DNA of 53,014 nt from an uncultured Clostridia bacterium. Lineage in GTDB: Bacteria > Bacillota > Clostridia > Christensenellales > Aristaeellaceae. The stretch is from positions 1-53,014 of the forward strand of contig CAKUKP010000005.1 of assembly GCA_934663625.1 (NCBI GenBank). The letters run 5' to 3'. The position numbers and the translations under genes were made by a program. The notes below the pieces were generated by a model. That model was not told the DNA's origin, searched no databases, and saw only the letters and a list, made by a program, of their open reading frames with translations. Position 1 is the stretch's first letter, and each line of letters begins with the position of its first letter. Positions 1 to 8,876 of this stretch are shown here, one piece after another.

Positions 1-82
1 TTTTACTATCCGACGAACGAAATCGGTGAAAAATGAAATAATATGCATTCTAAACGAATAAACAAAAATTTGAACATAGCTA

Positions 83-111
83 TTGCAATTCAGTTAATGT
101 TATGCTATAAT
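83..111 (+). promoter_or_regulatory. Sigma-A-type promoter of the first sugar ABC operon
   Basis: TTGCAA (83-88), a 17-base spacer and a perfect TATAAT (106-111) preceded by TG at 103-104 (extended -10). Transcription should start near 118, about 60 bases before the binding-protein start codon. The 12-base palindrome TAATCCGGATTA (108-119) overlaps the -10 box and the likely start site, so a repressor could act here. Confidence 0.8.
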
Positions 112-178
112 CCGGATTAACAGGTCGGCGAGGCGTATGCCGGCCGCAGAAACAAATCAATCAAAGGAGGAACCCCAA

Positions 179-1285
179 ATGAAAAAAATCCTGGCTGTAG
201 TCCTGGCTGCGCTCATGCTGATGATGATGGTATGCGCCGTGGCTGAGACCGAGAACCCCGTTGCCGGCAAGAAGGTAAGCTATGTACACATTCTGCCTTC
301 CGCTACCATTTTCCAGATGTGGTCCGATTCTTCCCGCAAGCTGTGCGATGCGCTGGGCGTAGAATATGACGATGTATTCTGCGATGGTGATTTCATCCGC
401 TGGCAGGATACCATCGAACAGAAGTGCGCCGCGGGCTATGACGGACTGGTTGTTTCCCACGGCAATCAGGATGGCTCCTATGAATTCCTCAGCCGCATGG
501 CGGAACAGTATCCCAACACCAAGATCGTGTGCTTCGATACCCAGTTCAAGACGGGCGGCGAAACCATGAAGATCGAGGGCATCACCCAGATGTTCCAGCA
601 GGATAAATCTCTGGTTACCGTTCTGCTGGACGAAATGGTCGCCAAGTTCGGCGAAGGCGTCCGCCTGGTGAAGGTATGGCGCGGCCCGAACTACAACAGC
701 CCCTTCGATCGCCGTCAGGTTGGCTGGGAAGAATATGAACAGGCCGGCAAGATCGTGACCGTCGCCGAAATCCAGCCCACCGTGGACAGCATGGATAATG
801 CCAACACCGTGACCGCCGCAACCCTGCAGACCCTCAAGCGCGAGGACGTAGACGGCATCATCGCTTACTACGATCTGTATGGCCAGGGCGTGTTCCAGGC
901 GATCATGGAAAACCCGAACTTCAACGGCGAAAACGGCGAAGCGCTGCCGATGGCTTCCGTTGATATCGACCCCGTAGACGTAACCAACATGCAGAACCAT
1001 CCGGAAATCTGGACCGCTGCCGGCACCACCGACTGGACGCTGAACGGCGAAATCGCCATGCGCATCCTGCTGCTGGAAATCGCGGGCGAATATGATAAGA
1101 TCTACGATCCGGCGACCGGCGAATACGGCGTCGACGTGGTTGAAGTTCCCGGCTCCGCAATTCTGGCGTCCGCGCTGAAGCCCGAAAGCACCGTTGAAAA
1201 CCTAGGCGAAATCGCCAATGAAACCTACGGCAACCTGGGCTACCTCTCCGTGGCCGACTGGATGCCCGCTGATCTGATCCACTAA
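179..1285 (+). CDS. Sugar ABC transporter substrate-binding protein (ribose/galactose type)
   Basis: Extracytoplasmic solute receptor of 368 residues that should capture a sugar or related small molecule for the importer encoded downstream. The start at 179 is chosen because AAAGGAGG lies 8-15 bases upstream and it gives a clean signal peptide (MKKILAVVLAALMLMMMVCAVA, cut before ETEN). The longer reading from 137 only adds residues over the leader. The body reads as a type I periplasmic-binding fold: an early beta strand KVSYVHILPS, repeated GYDGLVVSH and DVDGIIAYYDLYGQGVFQA patterns, and an acidic, tryptophan-containing C-terminus. The adjoining double ATPase and RbsC-like permease support the class. 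The ligand cannot be told from sequence. It is followed by a GC hairpin, a common arrangement when the receptor is needed in excess. Confidence 0.85.
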   Translation: MKKILAVVLAALMLMMMVCAVAETENPVAGKKVSYVHILPSATIFQMWSDSSRKLCDALGVEYDDVFCDGDFIRWQDTIEQKCAAGYDGLVVSHGNQDGSYEFLSRMAEQYPNTKIVCFDTQFKTGGETMKIEGITQMFQQDKSLVTVLLDEMVAKFGEGVRLVKVWRGPNYNSPFDRRQVGWEEYEQAGKIVTVAEIQPTVDSMDNANTVTAATLQTLKREDVDGIIAYYDLYGQGVFQAIMENPNFNGENGEALPMASVDIDPVDVTNMQNHPEIWTAAGTTDWTLNGEIAMRILLLEIAGEYDKIYDPATGEYGVDVVEVPGSAILASALKPESTVENLGEIANETYGNLGYLSVADWMPADLIH

Positions 1286-1295
1286 TGAATTGGGG

Positions 1296-1321
1296 CGCGG
1301 CGCACCCGATGGTGCGCCGCG
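1296..1321 (+). other. Intercistronic hairpin after the binding-protein gene
   Basis: Ten-base-pair GC-rich stem (1296-1305 with 1312-1321, loop CCGATG) directly after the binding-protein stop. No U-tract follows, so it is more likely an RNA-stabilising or partial-termination structure than a full terminator. The remaining bases up to 1524 hold no gene that I can support. Confidence 0.65.
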
Positions 1322-1524
1322 TCAGACAACTGACAAACCCCGAGGCCGCAGAGATTTTCTGAAATACTTCTTACGAAGTAAAAATTTCTGCTTGCTTTGT
1401 CGGCTGCACTTGCGGCGTTTTTCAGCGTCTTTTCACCGGAAAAAATGTGTATCGGCGGATTCGAGGGAATTGATTGCAATCAGAATTCCCATGCAGATTC
1501 CGAATGAAGAAATGAGGGAAGCCC

Positions 1525-3051
1525 ATGGATCGAATCGTGTTATCCACCGAGAATGTATCCATTGAATTTCCGGGGGTCAAGGCTTTGAAGGAAGTGAACT
1601 TCGAAGTCGCCACCGGAGAAATACGCGCGGTCGTCGGCGCGAACGGCGCCGGAAAATCCACCCTGATGAAGGTGCTGTCCGGCGCGTATCCGCATTATAC
1701 GGGTACCATCAAGCTCAACGGCAAGCCGATTGAAATCAAAAGCACGATGGACGCCAAGAAGCTGGGCGTGCAGATCGTGTATCAGGAGGTCGATACCGCC
1801 CTCGTGCCCACGCTGTCCGTCGCCGAAAACGTGATGATGAATCACATGGTGGAGGATAAGAGCATCAACCCCTTCGTCAACTGGGGCGGCGTGCGAAAAG
1901 AGGCGCGCAGGATACTGGACAGCCTGAATATCGACGTAAACGTAAATTCGCTGGTGCAGGATCTGACGCTTGCGCAGAAGCAGATGGTTCTGATCGCCCG
2001 CGCCGTAACATCCGAATGCAATTTCCTGATTCTGGACGAGCCCACCGCGCCGCTGAGCGATACGGAAACGGAAGAGCTTTTCCGTCTGGTGCGCCATTTG
2101 AGGGAAACAAAAAATATAGCGATTATTTTTATATCGCATCGCATCAATGAAATTATTCAGATCTGCGATCGCTATACCGTAATGTGCAACGCCGAAATCG
2201 TCGGCACATTCGATATCACGCCGGAAACCACGCCGAAGGAAATCATCGAACTGATGCTGGGCGTGAAATTTGAAGAAAACTTCCCGAAGGAGATCGTGCC
2301 CATCGGCGATGTGCTCTTCGAGGTAGAGCACCTCAGTGACGTGGATCAAAAGGTAAACGATGTAAGCTTCTATGTGCGCGAGGGCGAAATCGTGGGCATT
2401 GCCGGACTCGTTGGCGCGGGCAAGAGCGAACTGTGCAAAACGATCTTTGGCGGCTGCAGGAAGGCGGGCGGCAAGATCCGTTTGAAGGGAAAGGAACTGA
2501 AGATCCGCATTCCCACCGACGCCGTGCGCCAGGGCCTTGCGCTGGTGCCCGAAGAGCGCCGCAAGGAGGGCGCGCTGGTCAGCGAAACCGTGCATTTCAA
2601 TCTGGCGGCGGCTTCGCTGGATAAGTATTGCGATCTGTCCTTCGTCAATCAGCGGAAGATGGCGAAAAACGCGAATTTCTATGTGGAAAATCTGGGCATC
2701 CGCACGCCGTCCATCCGCCAGCGGGTCGCCAATCTTTCCGGCGGCAATCAACAGAAGGTGGTTGTGGGCAAATGGCTCGCGGCGGATTCGGATGTGTATA
2801 TCTTCGATGAACCCACCAAGGGCGTGGACGTGGGCGCGAAGCAGGATATCTTCCGCCTGATCGGCGATATCGCAAAGCGCGGGCACGGCGTGATATACGC
2901 CTCCTGCGAAAACAACGAACTGCTTTCGCTGACCGACCGCATCTACGTCATGTTCGACGGCCGGATTCAGGCGGAGTTGAAGACCTCCGAAACCAACGAA
3001 GATGAAATCATGTATTACGCCGTCGGCGGCAGGAAAAAGACCGAGGGCTGA
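1525..3051 (+). CDS. Sugar ABC transporter ATP-binding protein, double ABC cassette (RbsA/MglA type)
   Basis: Cytoplasmic ATPase of 508 residues with two fused ABC domains, the layout of ribose/galactose importers. The first cassette has Walker A GANGAGKST (residues 38-46), signature region DLTLAQKQMV and Walker B LILDEPTAPL. The second has the shortened Walker A GLVGAGKSE, a clear signature LSGGNQQKVVVGKWL and DEPTKGVDVGAK. In this family the N-terminal signature is degenerate and the C-terminal one canonical, as here. The ATG at 1525 is preceded by a GAGGGA-like site. It lies between the binding protein and the permease on the same strand, so the three form one importer. Confidence 0.93.
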   Translation: MDRIVLSTENVSIEFPGVKALKEVNFEVATGEIRAVVGANGAGKSTLMKVLSGAYPHYTGTIKLNGKPIEIKSTMDAKKLGVQIVYQEVDTALVPTLSVAENVMMNHMVEDKSINPFVNWGGVRKEARRILDSLNIDVNVNSLVQDLTLAQKQMVLIARAVTSECNFLILDEPTAPLSDTETEELFRLVRHLRETKNIAIIFISHRINEIIQICDRYTVMCNAEIVGTFDITPETTPKEIIELMLGVKFEENFPKEIVPIGDVLFEVEHLSDVDQKVNDVSFYVREGEIVGIAGLVGAGKSELCKTIFGGCRKAGGKIRLKGKELKIRIPTDAVRQGLALVPEERRKEGALVSETVHFNLAAASLDKYCDLSFVNQRKMAKNANFYVENLGIRTPSIRQRVANLSGGNQQKVVVGKWLAADSDVYIFDEPTKGVDVGAKQDIFRLIGDIAKRGHGVIYASCENNELLSLTDRIYVMFDGRIQAELKTSETNEDEIMYYAVGGRKKTEG

Positions 3052-3088
3052 TCGGAGAACCTTTGACAAGCGGAAAGGAGATACATAA

Positions 3089-4108
3089 ATGCAGAATGCA
3101 GTCATGAAAAAGAAGGGCTCCGTGGGACAAAAGAGCAAGGGTCTTTTGTTGCTGGACTGGGCGGCCGTCATCGCGCTGGTGGTAAGCTTTGCGGTATTTG
3201 CCATTTTCGCGCCCAATTTCCTGAACAGCGTAAATATGATCAATATTCTGCGCGCCATGTCGATCACCACCGTGTTCGGCATCGCCGCGACCGTAACCAT
3301 GTCCACGGACGGCTTTGATATGTCGTCATGCACGCTGGCGACGGTTTCCGCCTATACGTTTATGAGCATGTACCTGTGGTACGGCCTGAGCCTGTGGATG
3401 TCCATTCTGGTAACCATCGGCGTAACGCTGGTGCTGTACCAGCTGACCATGTTCCTGATTCTGGTCTGCAAGGTGCCCGATATGCTGGCGACCTGCGCGC
3501 TGCAATTCGTGCATCAGGGCATCGGCCTGTGGTACATCGGCGGCGGCGCGGTTTCTACCGGTATGCTGCCCAACCGCCTGAAGGCCACGCTGGGACAGCC
3601 CGCGCGCACGCTGCTGGGCGATGATTTCAAAGCCATCGGCCTGCAGCCCGCCATCATCATCGGCGTTATGCTGGCGTGCGTGCTGGTGGCGTACATTTTC
3701 CTGGAGCACACCAAGCACGGCCGCTTCATGTACGCCATCGGCGGAAACAAGCAGGCGGCGAAGCTTTCCGGCATTAACGTAAAGGGCTATCGGTATCTGG
3801 CGGGCATGATCACGGCGCTGTTCGTGGTCGTCGGCGCGGTGCTGGTCGCCTGCCGCCAATCCGCGGCTTCGGTAAACTGTTGCGATAACTATTTCATGCT
3901 CAGCTTGGCGGCGGTGTTCGTCGGCCGGTCGGTCGGCGGCGCGGAAAAGCCGAATGCGCTGGGCACGCTGATCGGCGCGCTGCTGGTTGCGGTGCTGGAA
4001 AACGGCCTGAACATCATGGGCGTAAACTTCTATTTCCTGCCCGCGGTAAAGGGCATCGTAATGCTGCTGGCGTTGGTCGCCGCCTACGCCACGAAGCGCG
4101 AAAACTAA
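3089..4108 (+). CDS. Sugar ABC transporter permease (RbsC/BPD_transp_2 type)
   Basis: Membrane permease of 339 residues. After a short basic N-terminus come about eight to ten hydrophobic segments, starting with LLLLDWAAVIALVVSFAVFAIFA. The family loop before the last segments is recognisable (HTKHGRFMYAIGGNKQAAKLSGINVKGYR), as is the later AVFVGRSVGG motif. GGAAAGGAG sits 9 bases before the ATG, 37 bases after the ATPase stop. The protein should form the transmembrane channel with the double ATPase. A strong terminator follows, so this is the last gene of the operon. Confidence 0.92.
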   Translation: MQNAVMKKKGSVGQKSKGLLLLDWAAVIALVVSFAVFAIFAPNFLNSVNMINILRAMSITTVFGIAATVTMSTDGFDMSSCTLATVSAYTFMSMYLWYGLSLWMSILVTIGVTLVLYQLTMFLILVCKVPDMLATCALQFVHQGIGLWYIGGGAVSTGMLPNRLKATLGQPARTLLGDDFKAIGLQPAIIIGVMLACVLVAYIFLEHTKHGRFMYAIGGNKQAAKLSGINVKGYRYLAGMITALFVVVGAVLVACRQSAASVNCCDNYFMLSLAAVFVGRSVGGAEKPNALGTLIGALLVAVLENGLNIMGVNFYFLPAVKGIVMLLALVAAYATKREN

Positions 4109-4125
4109 GCTTCCAGCGGTTCTGA

Positions 4126-4160
4126 ATTCCCGAAAACACATTGTTTTCGGGAATTTTTCT
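4126..4160 (+). terminator. Intrinsic terminator of the first sugar ABC operon
   Basis: Thirteen-base-pair stem ATTCCCGAAAACA (4126-4138) with TGTTTTCGGGAAT (4142-4154), a three-base loop, then a T-rich run. It lies 17 bases after the permease stop. The DNA between here and the next gene (4161-4348) has two TATAAT hexamers (4276-4281, 4285-4290) but no good -35 box for either. Confidence 0.9.
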
Positions 4161-4348
4161 TTCCACGATTTATCCGATGTCGGCGCTTTCTTCGAATTTA
4201 CAGAATGTTCTACAAAATATAGGAAGAATGCCCCCAAGCGCGGGACAAAAAAGTGTATCATATAAATAGAGTAAATATAATGGCTATAATAGCTGATCAT
4301 CGCCCATTTGCGCGATGGATTGACCCATACAGGTTCGGAGGACGAAGC

Positions 4349-7300
4349 ATGTCGCAGCAGAAACCGCGCCATCGCGCGTCAGCGCAGTCGGGAAAGCGCC
4401 CGACGGCGGCGCGCGGGGGAAACGGAAAGAAAAATACAAACTGGCAGCCCAGGCGCGAAGCGAAGCCGGGCATGATCGCGATTATCGCCATCATCGGCGT
4501 GATCGCCATCGTGGCGGCGTATTTTGCGCAGCGAAGCGATCTTTTTGCGGATCGCTCAGCGGCGGAGGCGGGTGCGGGCGAAATTCGCATCAGCGAAGCG
4601 GTGTCCGAAAACGTATCCACCCTGATTACCGAGGATGGCGAAGCGCCGGACTGGATCGAAATTGAAAACGCCGGTGCGGAAACGGTGAATCTGAATAAGT
4701 ATACGCTGTTTCTGGATGTGCGCGTCAACCGGATGCTGGTATTTCCCGATATGGAAATTGCGCCCGGCGAGCGCATCATCGTATACTGCACGGGCGAAAA
4801 CGGACGGGCGGGCGATGGCCTGCGCGCGCCGTTCAAGCTTTCCGCGTCCGGCGGCGAAACGATCGTGATGATGAACGCCAAGGGGCGCGAGATCGATTCG
4901 GTGCAGCTGCCGGAACTGAAGGCGGACGAGGCGTATTGCCGGAGCGCGGACGGCGAATGGGCGGTGACGCATACCGCCACGCCGGGCGATGCGAATATCA
5001 TCGATGAAAACGGCGAAGCGGCCGCGAGCGCGCGCATTACCGTGCAGGACGGAGATCTGGAAATTACCGAGGTCATGTCCTCCAATTCGCTGTATTTCCC
5101 CGATGAAAATGGCGCGTGCCATGATTATGTGGAAATCCACAATAAATCCGGCGCGGCGGTGAATCTTTCCGGATGGTATCTTTCGGATTCGCCGAACAAG
5201 CTGAAGCGCTGGAGCTTTCCGGATATAAATCTGGGCGCGGATGAATACATCGCGGTGCATTGCTCCGGCGAAAACCGCGTATCCGGCGGCCATATTCATA
5301 CCGATTTCAAAATCAGCAGCAGGGGCGAAACCATCTATTTAACCCGTCCGGACGGCAGAACGGTATCGATGGTGGAGGCGCCCGCGCTGGAGACCAACCA
5401 GGCGTATTCGCTGCGCGACGGAAAATGGACGACCGCCGTATCGCCCACGCCCGGCGCCGCCAATCAGGATGGCGCGGCGGCGGCAACCGCCGTGGTCAAT
5501 TCCACCGGCGTGTACATCAGCGAAATCATGGCCTCGCCCACCGATCAGGAATACGATTGGATCGAAATTTACAACAGCACCTCCGGCAACGTGGATATTT
5601 CCGGCTGGGGACTTTCCGATAATGCGTCCCGTCCGCGCAAATGGCAGTTCCCGCAGGGCACGGTGATTCAGCCCGGCGAATACATGGGCATATTCTGTTC
5701 CGGACTGGATACGCACAAGCTGGGCAATTATCTGAACGCCAATTTTGCGCTTTCTGCCGACGGCGGCTACACCGTTTGCCTGTCCACATCGGATGGTGCG
5801 GTGATCGACAGCGCCTATGTGCCCGCGCAGTACGCGGGCGTCGCCTACGGGCGCAGGGAAGCGGGCGGCGCGTTTTACTACTTTGAAGCCGGTACGCCCG
5901 GCACGGCGAACAATTTGCAGGCGTATTACGGCAGGGCGGAAGCGGCGGATTATTCCGTATCGGGCGGCCTGTTCCACACGGGCGACAGTTTTGAAGTTAC
6001 GCTTTCCGCGCCGAGCGGCAGTCGCATCTATTATACGCTGGATTGCAGCGATCCCGATGAATCCGACCGGCTGTATCAGGGCGAAGCGATTTCCGTAAGC
6101 GCCACCACCATCATCCGCACGCGCGTGTACCGCGATGGGTATCTGCCGTCCTTTATGAATACGGCGAGCTATCTGTACGATGTGGAAAACGAGGATGCGG
6201 CGTATGTGGTTTCGCTGGTATCGGATGAATACAATCTGACCGATTACAACAACGGCATCATGGTAATGGGGCCGAACGCCACGGATACATTCCCCTACGG
6301 TTCCATGAACGAGGGCGCGAATTTCTGGATGGACTGGGAGCGCGAAGCGCATGTGGAGCTTTTCCAGCCGGATGGCGAGGAAGCGCTTTCACAGGAATGC
6401 GGCATCAAGCTGCACGGCCAGTACAGCCGCGCCGCACCCGTAAAGGCGTTCAAGGTGATCGCGCGCACGAAATACGGATCGAATCGATTTGAATATCCGA
6501 TCTTTTCGCAGCGCGATTACGGCGAATATCAATCCTTCCTGCTGCGCGCATCTGGACAGGATTACAAATACACCTTCATGCGCGATTCGCTTCTGACTTC
6601 GCTGGCGAAGGATACATCGGTGATGTATCAGGAAAGCGAGGTATGCGTGGTGTATATCAACGGCGTATATTACAGCCTGATGTACCTGCGCGAGCGCATC
6701 AATACCCATTCCGTCTGTCAGTTCGAAGGCTGGGAGGGCATGGAGGATGATATCGATCTGATCAAGGCCAATTCCCGCGTGATGCAGGGATCGAACGATA
6801 CCTTTGCGGAATTGCTTTCCTGGCTGAAGAACAATGATCCCAATACGCAGGAAGCCTACGACCGGATCACATCGTGCATCGATCTGCAAAACTATCTGGA
6901 ATACATGGCGATCGAAATCTTCGTCGGCAACGGCGATACGGCGAACGTGAAGCGATACCGGAATGCCAGGGCGGACGGAAAATGGCATTGGATTCTGTTC
7001 GATCTGGATTGGGCGTTCTTCGTGGACACCAATTCCATCGCGCGCTGGCTGGATCCCGCCGGTATGGGTACGAACAAGAATACCGATACCACGCTGTTCC
7101 GCGCATGTATGCAGAACGATCAGATTCGCGATCAGTTCCTGACCTATTTCGGTCAGCAGCTGGCGACGACCTTCTCCACCGAAAATCTGGTTGGGATGAT
7201 GGAGAAGCGCTATTACAAAATCGATGGGCTGCTGCCGCAGTATCTTGCGCAAGCGGGCATCAGCGAATCGAAGTACAAATCGGCGCTGACCGATCTTGTA

Positions 7301-7423
7301 AATTACGCAAAGACCCGACCGACCAAAATACTGGGCTATTTCGACGGCGTATTCCATTTTTCCGACGAAGAAAAGCAGCGGTATTTCGGCGATGCGGTCG
7401 CGAAAATACAGGCGGCGGAATGA
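4349..7423 (+). CDS. Membrane-anchored lamin-tail / CotH-kinase protein
   Basis: 1024 residues. A basic N-terminus (about 1-45) is followed by one membrane segment (MIAIIAIIGVIAIVAAYFA), which places the rest outside the cell. Three lamin-tail-like beta domains follow (starting near residues 78, 234 and 387, each with an I(S/T)E(V/I/A)M-type start and a D(W/Y)(I/V)EI motif). Next is a chitobiase C-terminal-like domain (about 530-610, IYYTLDCSDPDES) and a CotH-type kinase domain (about 640-1000) with GIKLHGQYSR, YLRERIN and FDLDWAFF. Asp885 and Asp887 sit where CotH kinases have metal-binding acids. CotH proteins are atypical secreted or spore-coat kinases; the substrate here is unknown. The start at 4349 follows GGAGG; a 32-residue upstream extension has no such site. 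VTC and DUF4956 genes follow immediately. Confidence 0.85.
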   Translation: MSQQKPRHRASAQSGKRPTAARGGNGKKNTNWQPRREAKPGMIAIIAIIGVIAIVAAYFAQRSDLFADRSAAEAGAGEIRISEAVSENVSTLITEDGEAPDWIEIENAGAETVNLNKYTLFLDVRVNRMLVFPDMEIAPGERIIVYCTGENGRAGDGLRAPFKLSASGGETIVMMNAKGREIDSVQLPELKADEAYCRSADGEWAVTHTATPGDANIIDENGEAAASARITVQDGDLEITEVMSSNSLYFPDENGACHDYVEIHNKSGAAVNLSGWYLSDSPNKLKRWSFPDINLGADEYIAVHCSGENRVSGGHIHTDFKISSRGETIYLTRPDGRTVSMVEAPALETNQAYSLRDGKWTTAVSPTPGAANQDGAAAATAVVNSTGVYISEIMASPTDQEYDWIEIYNSTSGNVDISGWGLSDNASRPRKWQFPQGTVIQPGEYMGIFCSGLDTHKLGNYLNANFALSADGGYTVCLSTSDGAVIDSAYVPAQYAGVAYGRREAGGAFYYFEAGTPGTANNLQAYYGRAEAADYSVSGGLFHTGDSFEVTLSAPSGSRIYYTLDCSDPDESDRLYQGEAISVSATTIIRTRVYRDGYLPSFMNTASYLYDVENEDAAYVVSLVSDEYNLTDYNNGIMVMGPNATDTFPYGSMNEGANFWMDWEREAHVELFQPDGEEALSQECGIKLHGQYSRAAPVKAFKVIARTKYGSNRFEYPIFSQRDYGEYQSFLLRASGQDYKYTFMRDSLLTSLAKDTSVMYQESEVCVVYINGVYYSLMYLRERINTHSVCQFEGWEGMEDDIDLIKANSRVMQGSNDTFAELLSWLKNNDPNTQEAYDRITSCIDLQNYLEYMAIEIFVGNGDTANVKRYRNARADGKWHWILFDLDWAFFVDTNSIARWLDPAGMGTNKNTDTTLFRACMQNDQIRDQFLTYFGQQLATTFSTENLVGMMEKRYYKIDGLLPQYLAQAGISESKYKSALTDLVNYAKTRPTKILGYFDGVFHFSDEEKQRYFGDAVAKIQAAE

Positions 7424-7435
7424 TGGGAGGATGGG

Positions 7436-8149
7436 ATGATGCAACAGAAAAGACAAAGCCTGCCCGTCCGTCATGAGCTGAAGTATTTCATCAATCCGGC
7501 GGAGTTGTGCGCCCTGCGCGCGCGGCTGCGTCCGGTATTGAAGCTGGATGGGCATTGCAGGGACGGCAAGCCATACGCGATTCGTTCGCTGTACTTTGAT
7601 GATATCGAAGATACGGCGTATTACGATAAAATCGGCGGCACGATGCACCGCGATAAATACCGCATCCGCATCTACCGCTATTCCGATCAGGAAATCTTTC
7701 TGGAACGCAAGCGCAAGGTGGGCGATCTGATTCAGAAATCATCCACCCAGATCACGCGCCGATTGTGCGATCAATTGATCAGCGGCGATCCGCGCGGGCT
7801 GCAAACCAGCAGCAATCTGCTCCTGCAGGATATGTACGTGCAGATGCGAACCCGCCTTCTGCGCCCCGCCGTGATCGTGGATTACGTGCGCGAAGCGTAT
7901 CTGCATCCGGCGGAAAACGTGCGCATTACGTTCGATATGCAGCTGCGCAGCGGATTGTATTCGCAGGATCTGTTCAATCCAAAGCTGCCCACGATCTGCC
8001 CGCACGATAACGCTTCCGAAATTCTGGAGGTCAAATTCGATAATTATCTGCCGGATTACATCGCGCGCCTGCTGCACGGCGTAGAGGCGGATAAATGCGC
8101 CATTTCCAAATATGTGCTGTGCCGCCGGTTTGAACCGCTCGGCCGCTGA
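7436..8149 (+). CDS. VTC-domain (triphosphate-tunnel) protein, polyphosphate polymerase-like
   Basis: 237 residues with the charged alternating strands of the VTC/triphosphate-tunnel fold: RHELKY (R12, E14, K16), IRSLYFDD (R50), KYRIRIYR (R76, R78), LERKRKVGD (E90, K92), K101, VIVDYVRE, ILEVKFDNYLP and a final ISKYVLCRR. In yeast Vtc4 such basic and acidic tunnel residues polymerise ATP-derived phosphate. Whether this bacterial form makes polyphosphate is not shown. It has no SPX domain and no membrane segment, so it is probably cytoplasmic or membrane-associated through the DUF4956 partner. It starts 12 bases after the CotH gene behind GGGAGG; ATG at 7439 is equally possible. Confidence 0.85.
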   Translation: MMQQKRQSLPVRHELKYFINPAELCALRARLRPVLKLDGHCRDGKPYAIRSLYFDDIEDTAYYDKIGGTMHRDKYRIRIYRYSDQEIFLERKRKVGDLIQKSSTQITRRLCDQLISGDPRGLQTSSNLLLQDMYVQMRTRLLRPAVIVDYVREAYLHPAENVRITFDMQLRSGLYSQDLFNPKLPTICPHDNASEILEVKFDNYLPDYIARLLHGVEADKCAISKYVLCRRFEPLGR

Positions 8150-8196
8150 AAAATCAATTACCATCGCGCATCGCGAATTACAAGGAGGAAACCGCA

Positions 8197-8850
8197 ATGA
8201 GTTTTTCTGCAATCTGGTCATCCCAACCGATCTCTCCCGAATCCTGGCCGACGATTCTGCTTTCGCTGCTCATGGCGTTCGCCGTCGGCGTGTTCATCGC
8301 ATGGATTTACCGCAGAAATTATCGCGGCGTAATGTATTCCAATAATTTTTCGCTCACGCTGGTGCTGATGACGCTGATCACCTGTCCGGTCGTGATGTGC
8401 ATTCGCGAATCCGTGGCGCTTTCCATGGGCATGGTGGGCGCGCTGTCCATCGTGCGCTTCCGCACGGCGGTAAAGGATCCGCTGGATACGGCGTATATGT
8501 TCTGGGCGCTCACGATGGGCATTCTGCTGGGCGCGGGCGCGTTTTTCCTCACGGCGGTTACCGTGGTGGGCATTGCGCTGCTGATTACCGTGCTGGTGCG
8601 CGTGCAGGCGCGCAAGATGAACAGCTATCTGCTGGTGATCCGCATGGGCGAAGAGGCCGAACGCGCCGCGAATCAGCTGGTCGGCTCCATCCGCGTGCAG
8701 CAGCTCAAATCCAAAACCGTATCCTCCAACGGCATCGAAGCCACCTATGAGGTGCGCGTGGAAAAGCCGGATGCGCTGCTGAACAAGCTGCGCTCCGTGC
8801 CGGGCGTATACGATGCTACGCTGGTTTCCTATACCGGTGAAACCGCATAA
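8197..8850 (+). CDS. DUF4956 membrane protein
   Basis: 217 residues. About four to five membrane segments occupy the first 145 residues (LLSLLMAFAVGVFIAWIY, FSLTLVLMTLITCPVVMCI, the SMGMVGALSIVRFRTAVKDPLDTAY region, FWALTMGILLGAGAFFL). A soluble alpha/beta C-terminal tail (about 146-217) resembles a small MgtC/ACT-like domain. The GALSIVRFRTAVKDP stretch is the most recognisable part of the DUF4956 family. From memory, this family is often next to VTC and CotH genes in Clostridia, which matches the order here. Its function is unknown; a channel or scaffold that hands the VTC product across the membrane is an inference. AAGGAGG lies 7 bases before the ATG. Confidence 0.85.
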   Translation: MSFSAIWSSQPISPESWPTILLSLLMAFAVGVFIAWIYRRNYRGVMYSNNFSLTLVLMTLITCPVVMCIRESVALSMGMVGALSIVRFRTAVKDPLDTAYMFWALTMGILLGAGAFFLTAVTVVGIALLITVLVRVQARKMNSYLLVIRMGEEAERAANQLVGSIRVQQLKSKTVSSNGIEATYEVRVEKPDALLNKLRSVPGVYDATLVSYTGETA

Positions 8851-8876
8851 TCCGCCCGTTTGAAAGGGGAATCGAA

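Noticed and set aside
4276..4290. Two TATAAT hexamers as the CotH cluster promoter
   Set aside because: Neither has a recognisable -35 at 16-18 bases or a TG extension, so I do not list a promoter.
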